A stretch of DNA of 64,000 bases from Macrosoma leucophasiata (Eukaryota > Arthropoda > Insecta > Lepidoptera > Hedylidae), in assembly GCA_036365455.1 (NCBI GenBank), contig JAWQUS010000022.1:4092001-4156000 (forward strand), in the 5' to 3' direction. Shown piece by piece: positions 59,301 through 64,000 of this stretch. The translations under genes and the position numbers were made by a program. Under the pieces are notes generated by a model. The model saw nothing but the letters and a program-made list of their open reading frames with translations. It had not been told where the DNA came from and did no database searches. The stretch's first letter is position 1. Every line of letters starts with the position of its first letter.

Positions 59301-62300
59301 ATTTCACATACAAGATGTTCTGTTTCACGCGCCGGCCTGTGTCGATGTTTCCCTTTCGCACTCATTGAATACAGAGCCAGGAATTGTACCAAACTCTGGT
59401 TGTATTGGAACTTTAACATTTTCTGGAACAAATATTTTGATGCAACCGAACCTAAATGTTTACGCAATTGTCGACAGTGAGTCGGGCCACGTGTGCCTGT
59501 CGTTCTACCGGCGCGAGGGCAACGTGCTGGAGCTGCAGCAGGGCGCGCTGTGGGACGCGCCACACGACGCCTGCGTCACCCCCGCCCAGCCGCCGCCCTA
59601 CGTCACCCTCATCGGTCAGTACCCCTCTCCCCGGCCGCACAGGGCGCGCTGTGGGACGCGCCGCACGACGCCTGCGTCACCCCCGCCCAGCCGCCGCCCT
59701 ACGTCACCCTCATCGGTCAGTACCCCTCCCCCCGGCCGCACAGGGCGCGCTGTGGGACGCGCCGCACGACGCCTGCGTCACCCCCGCCCAGCCGCCGCCC
59801 TACGTCACCCTCATCGGTCAGTACCCCTCCCCCCGGCCGCACAGGGCGCGCTGTGGGACGCGCCGCACGACGCCTGCGTCACCCCCGCCCAGCCGCCGCC
59901 CTACGTCACCCTCATCGGTCAGTACCCCTCCCCCCGGCCGCACAGGACGCGCTGTGGGACGCGCCGCACGACGCCTGCGTCACCCCCGCCCAGCCGCCGC
60001 CCTACGTCACCCTCATCGGTCAGTACCCCTCACCCCGGCCGCACAGGACGCGCTGTGGGACGCGCCGCACGACGCCTGCGTCACCCCCGCCCAGCCGCCG
60101 CCCTACGTCACCCTCATCGGTCAATATCCTTCCCCCCGACCGCACACCCTCATTTAGGGTACAGACATTAAACTTAAAAGGGACAGAGAAATTCGACTCT
60201 CGGATATGGGACTAGTAGCTTAGTGGTGAAGTGGCTGGACTGGTTATCCTGAGGTCGCAGGTTCGATCCTTACCCGAAGTCAATTTTTCATTACATTATT
60301 AAACCTTGCCTATTTAAGTGTATTTATATATTGTATGATTAATGTTTACAGCGACGTCGCTGGTGCCGATGAGATGTCCTGTGATCGGACGGTACTCGGT
60401 GGTGAACACGCAGTCCGAGAGAAGGAAGAAGCGCCAACAGGCCACTATAGGTATGTCGAGTGTTTAATTACTAACATCACCCAATGTTTGAAAGAATTAT
60501 AACATATATTTATTTTAAAAGATACATGGCCGTCGGTCCTGTACTCGATCTCTCTCCGGTCGTGTCGGATTCCCGTCCCATCGGGCTACGAGAGTGAGGG
60601 TGAGGGAATAGAGAGTGCACCTGTGTTAGCGCATACACTTGTGCACTATAATATCTCCCGCGCAGTTGGCTAGTCTCCGTTGAGATTGGCCGCCGTGACC
60701 GAAATTCGGTCTGGAGGACATTATTATTATTAGACATTCTCTGAGCGCGTGTTGTCGGTTGTCGGCATAGACGAACACCGGAGGTGTTTAATTGTTTAAT
60801 ATGTCCACTAGATGGCGTTGTACTTTTCGTAGTATATGGTAAATGACGGTGTAGGAGTAGCCATATGCAGGCTTTCTCCTCTGTCAAATTTCAAGTCCAA
60901 ATGGGCCCATACCTGTCGCCTAGATGTTTAAATGGGTGCGTGAAGTTGTTTCTGTATTTTGTTAAAGTCAAGGTGTTTTGTAGTAATAGATGATTTTTGT
61001 AGTGTGCGTGTGTGTCGCACGCATTTCCCTCCGCAAGAAATGACAGAGTGTTTTGCATCGGTAATACACGCTATGGCTACTGTCCTCGGGTCCGCCGCGG
61101 CCGGTGGGCCGAGTTGCTCTATGCTCGGAGAGCACGTAAAGCAATCGTTCATGCGCCCGATCTCTCTCCGGTCGTGTCGGATAACTGTCCCATCGGGCTA
61201 CGAGAGTGAGGGTGAGGGAATAGAGAGTGCACCTGTGTTCGCGCATACACTTGTGCACTATAATATCTCCCGCGCAGTTGGCTAGCCTCCGTTGAGATTG
61301 GCCGCCGTGACCGAAATTCGGTCTGGACGACATTATTATTATTAGACATTCTCTGAGCGCGTGTGGTTGTGTTGTCGGCGCAGGGTCGGAGGCGGAGGCG
61401 GAGGCGGAGGCGGAGGCGGCGGGCGGGGCGGCGGCGCCGGCGTGCGAGTGGCGCCGGCGCGAGCGGTACGAGCGCGCCAGCGTCGGCTGCGGCGCCGCGC
61501 AGGACTACATCGACTTCAAGTCCGAGTGCGCCAACACCGGTCGGTGCCTCTTTGTGTAATTTATTAACAGCTCCGTTGGAGTTTTGGCGGGGAAACTTGA
61601 AAGAAGCGTGCGGTGCTCTTATTTTATTTAATTTTCTTGGTGTATTTTTAAGTTATATTGAATAAAGTCGGTGACATTTTGTTTTATATAGGTTTATTAC
61701 AGTGCCCGAGTTTTACTTAGCACTGGCAATATGCGTAATGCGATGCCACAATTTCTAAAAGTCGCACCGTACGGCGGCGACTTTATGTGTGAGACTCACA
61801 GACGGCCCTACGACTTTACTATGAGCAAAGTATGCTTAGAACTGTCAGTACAGTATGGGATTTAGTATGTTCTTAGGTTTTCGCGAGCTACACTCGTTGA
61901 AATAAAACTAGTTTTCGGATTTATCTCGCGTACATAAAACTAAAATGATTATTTAAAATCGAACGCGACGTTTCGGTCGCTTTTCAGCTTCCGTGGTCTC
62001 GGGCAGACTGAGGTGGTATTTGTCTGACAGCAGTTTGAAAAATTATTATGTGCAGCTACCTCCATCTATTGACAGTTCGAAGCATACTTTGATCACAGTA
62101 AAGTAGTGCGGTCTGTGAATCTCCCCATAAGGCTATATTTCTGAATCCACTGCGGCCACTACTAGAGGTGATGTTAGTACAGTGTACTGCGAAGCCGTTC
62201 CGTTTTATTAGACAACACTGTTTACTACTGTTCACTGTTTAACAACGGAACGCCCTATCCAATATACTGGATGGATGCACGATTATACATTTCTTAAGTT

Positions 62301-63306
62301 GCTTTCTTTTTATATAAAATATAGGTATACCACCCTGCAATAAAAACAATATCTACGAATTTCCCATTTTTAGGGTTCCGTAGTAAACAAGGAACCCTTA
62401 TAGTTTCGCCATGTCCGTCTGTCTGACTGTCTGTCCGTCCGCGGTTTAGCGCAAAAACTGTTAGTACTAGAGACTTGAAATTTGGCACAAGTATACACCT
62501 TAATCACGCCCGATAGAATAAAATTGTGAAAAAAAAATATTTTTAGGTTCAGGGTAACGTGCGGATATTTTTTTAATTTTCGATTTTCATATAGTGTGTG
62601 GTATCGTTGGATAGGTCTTTTATAAATGTTATGGGTATACGAATATCATTTTTCGATTTAGTAAACTGTTCGTGACTTATTAAGCTTTAAAGTGCAAATT
62701 TTCGTTAGACTCAAGTGCCCCCCCCCTACAGACTAAACGGTTGCTGTTAGAAATTCAAACGTTACGGCAATAGTAGCTACATAATATATAACGAAATTAA
62801 AAGGAAAACTATCACACTAAAGTTGGCTTTGCAAGTTTGCGAGTTATAGTCGACCAAATGTATTTTACTATTACGCTGGAGGTCCTGGGTTCGATTCCCG
62901 GGTCGGGGGATATTAGAGATAACGGTTTAAAATCCTTTATCTCTGCTTCTATCGGGATTTTTCCATTTGCTGGAAGTTTCCCAGTACCCCGGAGTTTGGT
63001 AATGTGCCCGGAGATGGCAACAGGTTCGCCATCTGTTACATGGGCCAGAACGTAACCGGCGAGTCGTGGGTGTTTACATGTATGATTGAATGCATGCATT
63101 TACCTCTGCCTACCCCTTCGGGGATTACAGGCGTGAAGTAACGTTTTTATTATAAATAACATGTTATGTGGTGTGTGCGGCAGTGTACACGTGCTACGGC
63201 AGCTGGGCGGAGGGCGGGCGCGGGTACCTGATCGCGGCGCCCACCGCGCGCGCCTCGTCCCACCCCCCCACCTTCTGCTTCATCTACACGCGCACCACGC
63301 ACAACG
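35187..63306 (+). CDS. Cysteine-rich secreted or ectodomain protein, insect uncharacterised family (12 internal exons, partial)
   Basis: Coding exons: 35187-35334, 44313-44380, 45950-46097, 47653-47765, 48827-48941, 50102-50229, 51520-51635, 58898-59007, 59478-59614, 60352-60450, 61384-61539, 63184-63306. Every intron is GT-AG and every split codon joins in frame, giving 487 codons with no stop. Three related cysteine modules are visible: GCTFPAEWTGSWFQSG, then CPF..PFTFTYNR, then LVCLATWKEGSTRYLVG and the later YTCYGSWAEGGRGYLIAAP, which look like repeated folds. I know the pattern from conserved uncharacterised insect proteins and recall the DUF7042-7045 domains, unverified. Both ends are missing; a membrane anchor cannot be judged. 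Introns range from 0.27 kb to 9 kb and are filled with transposons. The function is unknown. Confidence 0.85.
35668..36027 (-). repeat. SINE C with 12-bp target duplication
   Basis: Flanked by tctctttggtta on both sides (35655-35666 and 36031-36042, approximately). On the minus strand it runs from the 5S-like head at the right to an (ATT)n tail at the left. The long A/T-containing duplication and the tail show retrotransposition. Confidence 0.8.
36055..36628 (-). mobile_element. MITE E
   Basis: Ends AAAGGAGATGTTGC and its complement, inverted relative to the copies at 8049 and 22076. It shares with them the block gccgccatgttgaa. Confidence 0.8.
36655..36815 (+). repeat. SINE A 3' half, also present at 35575-35650
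   Basis: Both pieces carry the same altered block agactgcaattatcactta and the same following motif tctctttggtt, so they derive from one locus duplicated before the SINE C and MITE E insertions. Confidence 0.6.
36860..37958 (+). pseudogene. LINE ORF1 remnant (esterase-like region)
   Basis: The first part has heptad-like YNAERYESLTTKYL text. At 37230-37436 the frame reads MLFCDKLGSGFGPLLKDHLN and SVIILFGNSLGL, resembling the SGNH/esterase-like domain of CR1-group ORF1 proteins. After a broken stretch, 37557-37958 carries VIHTLSCRHSDKLLYFDTNK. At least two frame changes separate the parts. Confidence 0.6.
38024..38820 (+). pseudogene. LINE apurinic-type endonuclease domain
   Basis: Motifs in order: HQNIQGWE, IICLSEHWL (catalytic Glu), GGTLIMIKN, VCVYRPPN and IVCGDFN. 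Then a stop and frame change at about 38491, followed by VFLEPTRVSPTSATCIDNIF and PSGHSGQIM. The final box is normally S-D-H; here it reads S-G-H, so a catalytic Asp is lost as well. Confidence 0.8.
38926..40142 (+). pseudogene. LINE reverse transcriptase domain
   Basis: The 298-codon frame contains VIPLFKSGDNKNPNNYRPVS and LSKVFEKLM (RT motifs 0-1) and QQFGITKGRCTTDADVALLK. A small deletion and frame change near 39770-39790 leads into AFDCVDHNTL (motif A), MGVPQGSILGPFLFLVYVND (motif B) and LFADDTSIV (motif C, catalytic FADD). Catalytic residues are intact, but the frame is not. Confidence 0.85.
40145..40496. mobile_element. tRNA-like foldback SINE inserted in the LINE
   Basis: 352 bp flanked by the 12-bp duplication aaatggtttact (40133-40144 and 40497-40508). 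Two arms of about 90 bp (40186-40275 and 40411-40500) each hold a tRNA-like head pointing outward. The head has a 7-bp acceptor match (ACTTCAG/CTGAAGT) and T arm GCGAG-TTCGAGT-CTCGC. The right arm starts inside the D loop. The spacer holds gccatctattgccaactatg twice. Confidence 0.8.
40500..41272 (+). pseudogene. LINE pol C-terminal region
   Basis: WFTVNNLALNSKKTKCIRFT opens the part after the foldback insertion. The 156-codon frame at 40638-41108 has FLGITLDSKLQWGPLIRQLA, LSYGILWWGRA-like text and VLQKRAIRAMYNLRSRDYLK. A frameshift in an A run near 41095 precedes the last part (FYNKIP to a stop at 41270-41272). Confidence 0.85.
42208..42310 (-). pseudogene. LINE pol terminal fragment
   Basis: The reverse complement of the 5105-5345 family end: ggggtaggcagagagtatag and agatattccggtcac. 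Nothing else is recognised between 41720 and 42700 apart from a repeat K fragment near 41975-42060 that includes a near-perfect inverted repeat of ctcacaaa at 42046-42080. Confidence 0.5.
42727..42961. mobile_element. 235-bp TIR element (MITE G)
   Basis: Inverted ends: AAAGGACTTATTACACGGCA on the left and the complement of AAAAGGCGTATTACACGACA on the right, about 30 bp long. The related half-element lies at 22834-22965. Confidence 0.75.
42970..43775. other. Intron sequence, nothing recognised
   Basis: AT-rich apart from a GC-rich pocket at 43550-43600 (ggcgcgggcgtcgcg) that belongs to no repeat I know. Short open frames are not called. Confidence 0.4.
43776..43983 (-). mobile_element. 208-bp Helitron
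   Basis: On the minus strand it starts TCCCTACTTCCCTACTATTA and ends GCGAAGCCGCGGGCAACAGC followed by TAG, inserted between A and T. The termini match the 1370-bp element at 30006-31375, so it is a deletion derivative of the same family. Confidence 0.75.
44009..44268 (-). repeat. SINE A
   Basis: From tatgtaatggaagtggcaga to ctctaccaccagta, ending about 45 bp before the exon at 44313. Confidence 0.75.
44313..44380 (+). CDS. Short exon, CYRCMVIHEKH
   Basis: 68 nt. Completes Arg, then SYDCYRCMVIHEKHKYVLQY with two conserved cysteines. The donor is GTAAGT. Confidence 0.85.
44665..44954 (-). repeat. SINE A, full length
   Basis: From a T run and atgtaattgaagtggc to gagctctaccaca. A half-palindrome relative of 18205-18400 precedes it at 44425-44480. 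Confidence 0.75.
45660..45905 (+). repeat. Repeat related to the 18205-18400 palindrome
   Basis: Shares cgtcgatgcgcatgtttgtg and tttctacactgttcatattt. Its left half, with gacgtcgaagtgtccattct, also occurs at 50460-50500. It ends about 45 bp before the exon at 45950. Confidence 0.55.
45950..46097 (+). CDS. Exon ending the first module, starting CPF...FTFTYNR
   Basis: 148 nt. TYCREKDSISSICDEISGDA, then PLYSMFRKEP and CPFHPPPFTFTYN before a split Arg. It was the clearest family match for the second domain. Confidence 0.85.
46118..46398 (-). mobile_element. Helitron-like element
   Basis: Begins TCTATACTAATAAATAAAAT on the minus strand and ends near gctgtgtccgcaacttcgtc. It sits about 20 bp after the exon ending at 46097. 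Confidence 0.55.
46711..46759. repeat. Perfect 22-bp hairpin
   Basis: Arms starting gtaggtgttcttcacgcc are perfect complements around the 5-base loop GTGTT. The surrounding 46430-46850 is GC-rich and repeat-like but not identified. Confidence 0.85.
46850..47491. mobile_element. Foldback element related to 24509-25700
   Basis: Inverted ends starting gcgaccgcctatcgac with the shared inner block tgacagcaataac / gtcattgctgtca. The interior includes gtttattacagtgcccg, which also occurs at 61690-61710. Confidence 0.65.
47653..47765 (+). CDS. Exon with SRLLLRYMACPDVPGTE
   Basis: 113 nt. GSGDCTYPPSRAESCTDDSR, then LLLRYMACPDVPGTES. The donor GTGACA is weak at +5, but the phase and the continuation into VEELVCLATW are exact. 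Confidence 0.8.
47790..47977. mobile_element. LINE tail scrap and MITE copy
   Basis: 47770-47815 has the microsatellite atcatcatcat and acgtccactgttggacaa, a LINE 3' end. From 47828, cccccttattcataaacg starts a second copy of the MITE at 8569-8714 with a decayed right end. Confidence 0.6.
48160..48480 (+). repeat. Family H repeat with SINE C scrap
   Basis: ccacaatcgccacgcttagc, cattgttcgattgactgact and attctcccgctggtgggg are family H blocks. A SINE C tail piece interrupts it at about 48358-48420. Confidence 0.55.
48827..48941 (+). CDS. Exon with LVCLATWKEGSTRYLVG
   Basis: 115 nt. VEELVCLATWKEGSTRYLVG, then SDEDTYR. Strong acceptor (tttcttgtttctag) and donor GTGAGG. Confidence 0.9.
49075..49250 (-). 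repeat. Repeat K fragment
   Basis: gtttagcgcaaaaactgtt and gagacttgaaatttagcaca match repeat K, followed by its outer terminal motif gcacttgaccgg. Confidence 0.6.
49263..50065 (-). repeat. SINE B interrupted by SINE A and a hAT-like MITE D
   Basis: The SINE B body is 49263-49540. SINE A (49554-49718, plus) breaks the head, which resumes as cctgctacctctagactact. MITE D (49757-50049) then sits between perfect 8-bp copies of ACTGAGGC (49749-49756 and 50050-50057), the second belonging to the rest of the SINE B head. Insertion order: B, then A and D. Confidence 0.8.
49757..50049 (+). mobile_element. hAT-like MITE D, best-preserved copy
   Basis: Ends CATAGAGCAACACGGGCC and GTTGCTCTATG, perfect 8-bp target duplication ACTGAGGC. 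Contains one copy of the 30-bp segment that is repeated nine times at 21673-21942. Confidence 0.85.
50102..50229 (+). CDS. Exon with IIAQSGDATCNGLSSP
   Basis: 128 nt. CFIYKGQHSDKSMTYIIAQS, then GDATCNGLSSPTDGSRTMKL. The acceptor lies only about 50 bp after the end of a hAT-like MITE (50049). The donor is GTGAGT. Confidence 0.9.
50633..50921 (-). repeat. SINE A, full length
   Basis: From a long T run (tail) to gctctaccaccagta. Little diverged from the copy at 44665-44954. Confidence 0.8.
51283..51508 (+). repeat. SINE A lacking its first 60 bp
   Basis: From ctttgccgctaaatggtagt to acataaaaaaacc, immediately before the acceptor of the exon at 51520. 51097-51130 carries a LINE tail phrase ctactgctggacaaagg. 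Confidence 0.75.
51520..51635 (+). CDS. Exon with CHFPSWIVEHHKWFSLD
   Basis: 116 nt, ending on a codon boundary (ATLK). CHFPSWIVEHHKWFSLDHTH is conserved in the family. A SINE A ends about 10 bp before the acceptor; its A-rich tail is followed by ccatcttccag. Confidence 0.9.
51762..52015 (+). repeat. tRNA-headed SINE
   Basis: A-box-like ttagtccagcgg and B box GGTTCGATCC at about 51819-51828, then a body with cagatatttgcttcgg and gtgtaagcgt and an A-rich end. Body fragment also at 462-585. Confidence 0.7.
52099..52300 (+). repeat. SINE B, diverged
   Basis: actgcctcagtagtatagta and B box GGTTCGATTC, followed by the family body with gtttcctagtacctcgg. Confidence 0.65.
52570..52837 (-). repeat. 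3' LTR of the BEL/Pao element
   Basis: 268 bp, TG...CA ends on the minus strand. Apparently identical to the 5' LTR apart from one base in an A run. Confidence 0.93.
52933..53967 (-). pseudogene. BEL/Pao integrase core and C-terminus with catalytic change
   Basis: 344 codons. The frame opens within the zinc-binding region (HSCVTCTRMRGK). The core has DYAGP (catalytic Asp at 51) and GLWEAGIKSCK (catalytic Glu at 166). At the second catalytic position the sequence reads SNNGKNF, with Asn at 117 where the family has Asp. The C-terminal domain (LKWSLGRIIKTYPGKDGISR) and stop are intact. It is one frameshift away from the upstream integrase N-terminus at 53943-54281, so it could not be made as part of a normal polyprotein. 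Confidence 0.9.
53943..54281 (-). pseudogene. BEL/Pao integrase N-terminal piece
   Basis: 112 codons. SFAYVLRFIHDAHNKTDKR is the linker typically found before integrase, and YEHKQLLHAPPQLLLFIIRD is the start of the zinc-binding domain. It runs out of frame at about 53950, next to the integrase core frame. Confidence 0.8.
54140..54735 (-). repeat. Duplicated 240-bp segment inside the BEL/Pao element
   Basis: 54143-54381 and 54500-54731 are direct copies with roughly 5% difference, sharing gtttgtcggttttattg, gtataaaacgcagtacataa and ttgatgacaattctgtgtg. The right copy encodes the same linker residues (SFAYVLRFIHDARNKTDKR). The difference contrasts with the near-identical LTRs. Confidence 0.8.
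54756..55035 (+). repeat. Family H repeat inside the BEL/Pao element
   Basis: tccgctgatggaccaaagcc to cccgacgcctataatcatc, with a (ATC)n tail. It lies where RT C-terminal and RNase H sequence should be, so it is a nested LINE-type insertion accompanied by loss of BEL sequence. Confidence 0.65.
55126..58062 (-). pseudogene. BEL/Pao Gag-Pol polyprotein, truncated in RT
   Basis: 978 codons. Residues about 130-320 match the DUF1759 gag region (LPTITLPSFNG...WLEFRDTF). Residues 372-424 hold two CCHC-like zinc fingers (CPMCNGKHPLYSC; CENCFNVGHTSREC). Residues 526-640 are the aspartic protease with DNGS at 528-531, usual for BEL (DUF1758). RT starts near 790, with VVFDAS at 815, the motif A Asp at 860 (ADVEKMYRQV) and YVDD at 934-937. 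The frame ends at LIVYPK, just past the palm, where a family H repeat and a deletion remove the thumb, connection and RNase H. Full BEL proteins run well over 1500 residues. Start ATG chosen as the first, about 330 bp inside the 5' LTR. Confidence 0.9.
58396..58662 (-). repeat. 5' LTR of the BEL/Pao element
   Basis: 267 bp. On the minus strand it runs TGTTCACGCACTACGTC to CACAAATAGACA. Against the other LTR I see only one difference, a shorter A run (6 against 7 A). Confidence 0.93.
58898..59007 (+). CDS. Exon with LVCHSILEQKDKKYIKLVAH
   Basis: 110 nt. IMNADRTFEEKRLVCHSILE, then KLVAHVTRG and TG of a Cys codon completed in the next exon. It follows the BEL/Pao insertion. Confidence 0.85.
59478..59614 (+). 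CDS. Exon whose 3' part is tandemly repeated downstream
   Basis: 137 nt. CESGHVCLSFYRREGNVLEL, then GALWDAPHDACVTPAQPPPY and VTLI. The donor GTCAGT at 59615 joins in phase to 60352, giving VTLIATSLVPMRCPVIGRY, which fits the family. The last 73 nt plus 28 nt of intron form the unit of the 101-bp array. Confidence 0.85.
59542..60147 (+). repeat. 101-bp tandem array spanning an exon end and its donor
   Basis: Six units start with ggcgcgctgtggg (or gacgcgctgtggg) at 59542, 59643, 59744, 59845, 59946 and 60047, an exact 101-bp period. Each holds the last 73 nt of the exon at 59478 and 28 nt of intron (GTCAGT...CCGCACAG). Units are nearly identical; the last ends GTCAAT and then diverges into unique intron. 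All three plus frames are open across the array because 101 is not a multiple of 3 and no stops occur. Confidence 0.95.
60207..60285 (+). repeat. tRNA-like SINE head (family F)
   Basis: tagcttagtggtgaagtggc (A box region) and ggttcgatcc (B box) followed by acccgaagtc. The T arm is mismatched, so a functional tRNA is unlikely. Confidence 0.6.
60352..60450 (+). CDS. Exon with MRCPVIGRYSVV and a basic stretch
   Basis: 99 nt. ATSLVPMRCPVIGRYSVVNT, then QSERRKKRQQATI. The run RRKKR resembles a furin-type cleavage site. The donor is GTATGT. Confidence 0.85.
60525..61375. repeat. Intronic direct duplication split by MITE D, reaching a splice acceptor
   Basis: 60546-60763 and 61156-61375 are near-identical (gatctctctccggtcgtgtc to agacattctctgagcgcgtg), including sequence beyond the (ATT)n tail of the repeat they contain. 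MITE D (60764-61122) lies between them. The second copy ends at the acceptor of the exon at 61384; the first copy ends at a comparable ggttgtcggcatag. Confidence 0.8.
60764..61122 (+). mobile_element. hAT-like MITE D with a 68-bp internal insertion
   Basis: Ends CATAGACGAACACCGGAGG and GTTGCTCTATG. About 68 bp (60783-60850) interrupt the left end relative to sister copies. No clear 8-bp target duplication. Confidence 0.7.
61384..61539 (+). CDS. Exon with Ala-Glu repeat and VGCGAAQDYIDFKSEC
   Basis: 156 nt. Five GAGGCG hexamers encode alternating Glu-Ala, followed by Gly/Ala-rich codons, then CEWRRRERYERASVGCGAAQ and DYIDFKSECANT. The acceptor (ttgtcggcgcag) has a poor pyrimidine tract because a duplicated intronic block abuts it. 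The donor is GTCGGT. Confidence 0.8.
61793..62128. mobile_element. Larger relative of the 34332-34469 MITE
   Basis: Left actcacagacggccctacga and right agtgcggtctgtgaatctcc are the same terminal family, with the inner blocks agaactgtcag and ctgacag-like text. The middle contains ttttcgcgagctacactcgt, a repeat phrase also at 27765 and 51710. Confidence 0.55.
62372..62870 (-). repeat. Interspersed repeat K, inverted partner of 1095-1602
   Basis: Colinear with 1095-1602 in reverse complement over about 500 bp, with a matching run of nine C near 62721. Confidence 0.75.
62876..63143 (+). repeat. SINE B lacking the A-box part of its head
   Basis: Begins ggaggtcctgggttcgattc (B box) and runs through the full body to the tail ggggattacaggcgtgaag. 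It ends about 40 bp before the exon at 63184. Confidence 0.75.
63184..63306 (+). CDS. Exon with YTCYGSWAEGGRGYLIAAP
   Basis: 123 nt. VYTCYGSWAEGGRGYLIAAP, then FCFIYTRTTHN. The donor is GTAACA. The gene continues beyond the window, since the codon is split and no stop has been reached. Confidence 0.85.
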
Positions 63307-64000
63307 GTAACATACTCCTACTTTCCAAAGATATTAGATGAATTAGATTGCCAATCCGCACCGGCCGCTGAGCGTTCGTTTAGACTCGCGGACGGTCAGG
63401 TGACCGTTCCCGCTCACGCGTCAAGCATCATCCATTCATTGTGCATTCGTCCGCCGACCGCAAACTTAGTGAGAAAAAACCGTTGAAAATGCCTAATTGT
63501 TCAGTGTTTTGGTGTAAAAACCGAATAGTAAAGCAAACTAAACCACTCAATAGCATTACTTATCACTGGGGTCTTAATTTTGTTATTTTATTAACCGAGT
63601 CCAAAAAACGTGAAGGTTCTCAATTCGGCCGGTATATTTTTTAGGTACTTCTAGATTTTATAGTGTAATCACGTCTATACACTCGTGTACGAACTGAGAA
63701 TACGCCATTTTTGTGACGTTTTGTGGCGCGAACAAACACTAATCAGGTGAAGTCAGGTGCGTTGACCTCGCGCCTAATTCGTGTATATTTCCGCGGCAAG
63801 ATAAGCTCCTCCCACTTACAATGGTTGAAGCGGTTTCATAGAAATGCGTGTGTATTGTCAATCTATTCTTATAATATATTTGGTTCTTTCCTTTTTTTAT
63901 AATAATATCTAGCTGTACCCTGCGCGCGTTAATACGGTATCAACTAGAAAAATACAGTGGCGCCATCTGTCGAATTTGCCAACTCAGAAACCTTCGCGGG
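63307..64000 (+). other. Intron start, nothing recognised
   Basis: Follows the donor after 63306. AT-rich with a GC-richer block at 63355-63440 and no further exon that continues the phase. The window ends here. Confidence 0.5.

Noticed and set aside
59365..60215. Three long overlapping plus-strand reading frames of 233-268 codons
   Set aside because: They are one 101-bp tandem repeat read in three frames. Only the first 137 nt of exon (59478-59614) match the protein family.
60510..61349. Minus-strand frames of 66-125 codons with a shared peptide
   Set aside because: They read a duplicated intronic repeat in antisense; the shared peptide reflects the DNA duplication.

Overview
This window is intron-rich, AT-rich animal DNA, almost certainly from a moth or butterfly (Lepidoptera). 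The evidence is the repeat content (BEL/Pao, mariner, short Helitrons ending in CTAG, tRNA- and 5S-headed SINEs, microsatellite-tailed LINE 3' ends) and one GC-rich insect gene split into short exons. There are no bacterial features, and most open reading frames lie inside repeats.

The only convincing host gene is on the + strand. Twelve internal coding exons run from 35187 to 63306 and continue past the right edge. Every junction is GT-AG and every phase agrees, giving 1461 nt (487 codons) without a stop. The product is a cysteine-rich, probably secreted or ectodomain protein of an uncharacterised insect family; I recall the domains as the DUF7042-7045 set, from memory only. A possible signal-peptide exon lies at 34934-35078. 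Two places in the gene are unusual: a 101-bp tandem array that repeats the end of one exon together with its splice donor (59542-60147), and an Ala-Glu hexanucleotide repeat in the exon at 61384.

Region 1-35 kb holds no host exon I can support. It is layered repeats: mariner remnants, LINE fragments, several SINE families (called A, B and C here), hAT-like and TTA-target MITEs, and Helitrons, with many nested insertions. Notable items are a tRNA-Leu(AAG) gene split by a piece of mariner transposase (27072-27448), a foldback element with tandem arms (7096-7730), a tRNA-headed palindrome (26065-26420), a hAT-like MITE with nine copies of a 30-bp repeat (21660-22821), a candidate solo LTR (28504-28747), and a Helitron seen with its empty site (30006-31375 against 31958/31959).

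Region 35-64 kb is the gene with its introns loaded with elements. These include a CR1/Jockey-type LINE with ORF1, endonuclease and reverse transcriptase remnants (36845-41716), itself split by a tRNA-like foldback SINE, and a BEL/Pao LTR retrotransposon (52570-58662). The BEL/Pao copy has near-identical LTRs and a perfect 5-bp target duplication, but its pol gene is broken and its integrase lacks a catalytic aspartate. The last introns carry SINEs, MITEs and a local duplication that reaches a splice acceptor.
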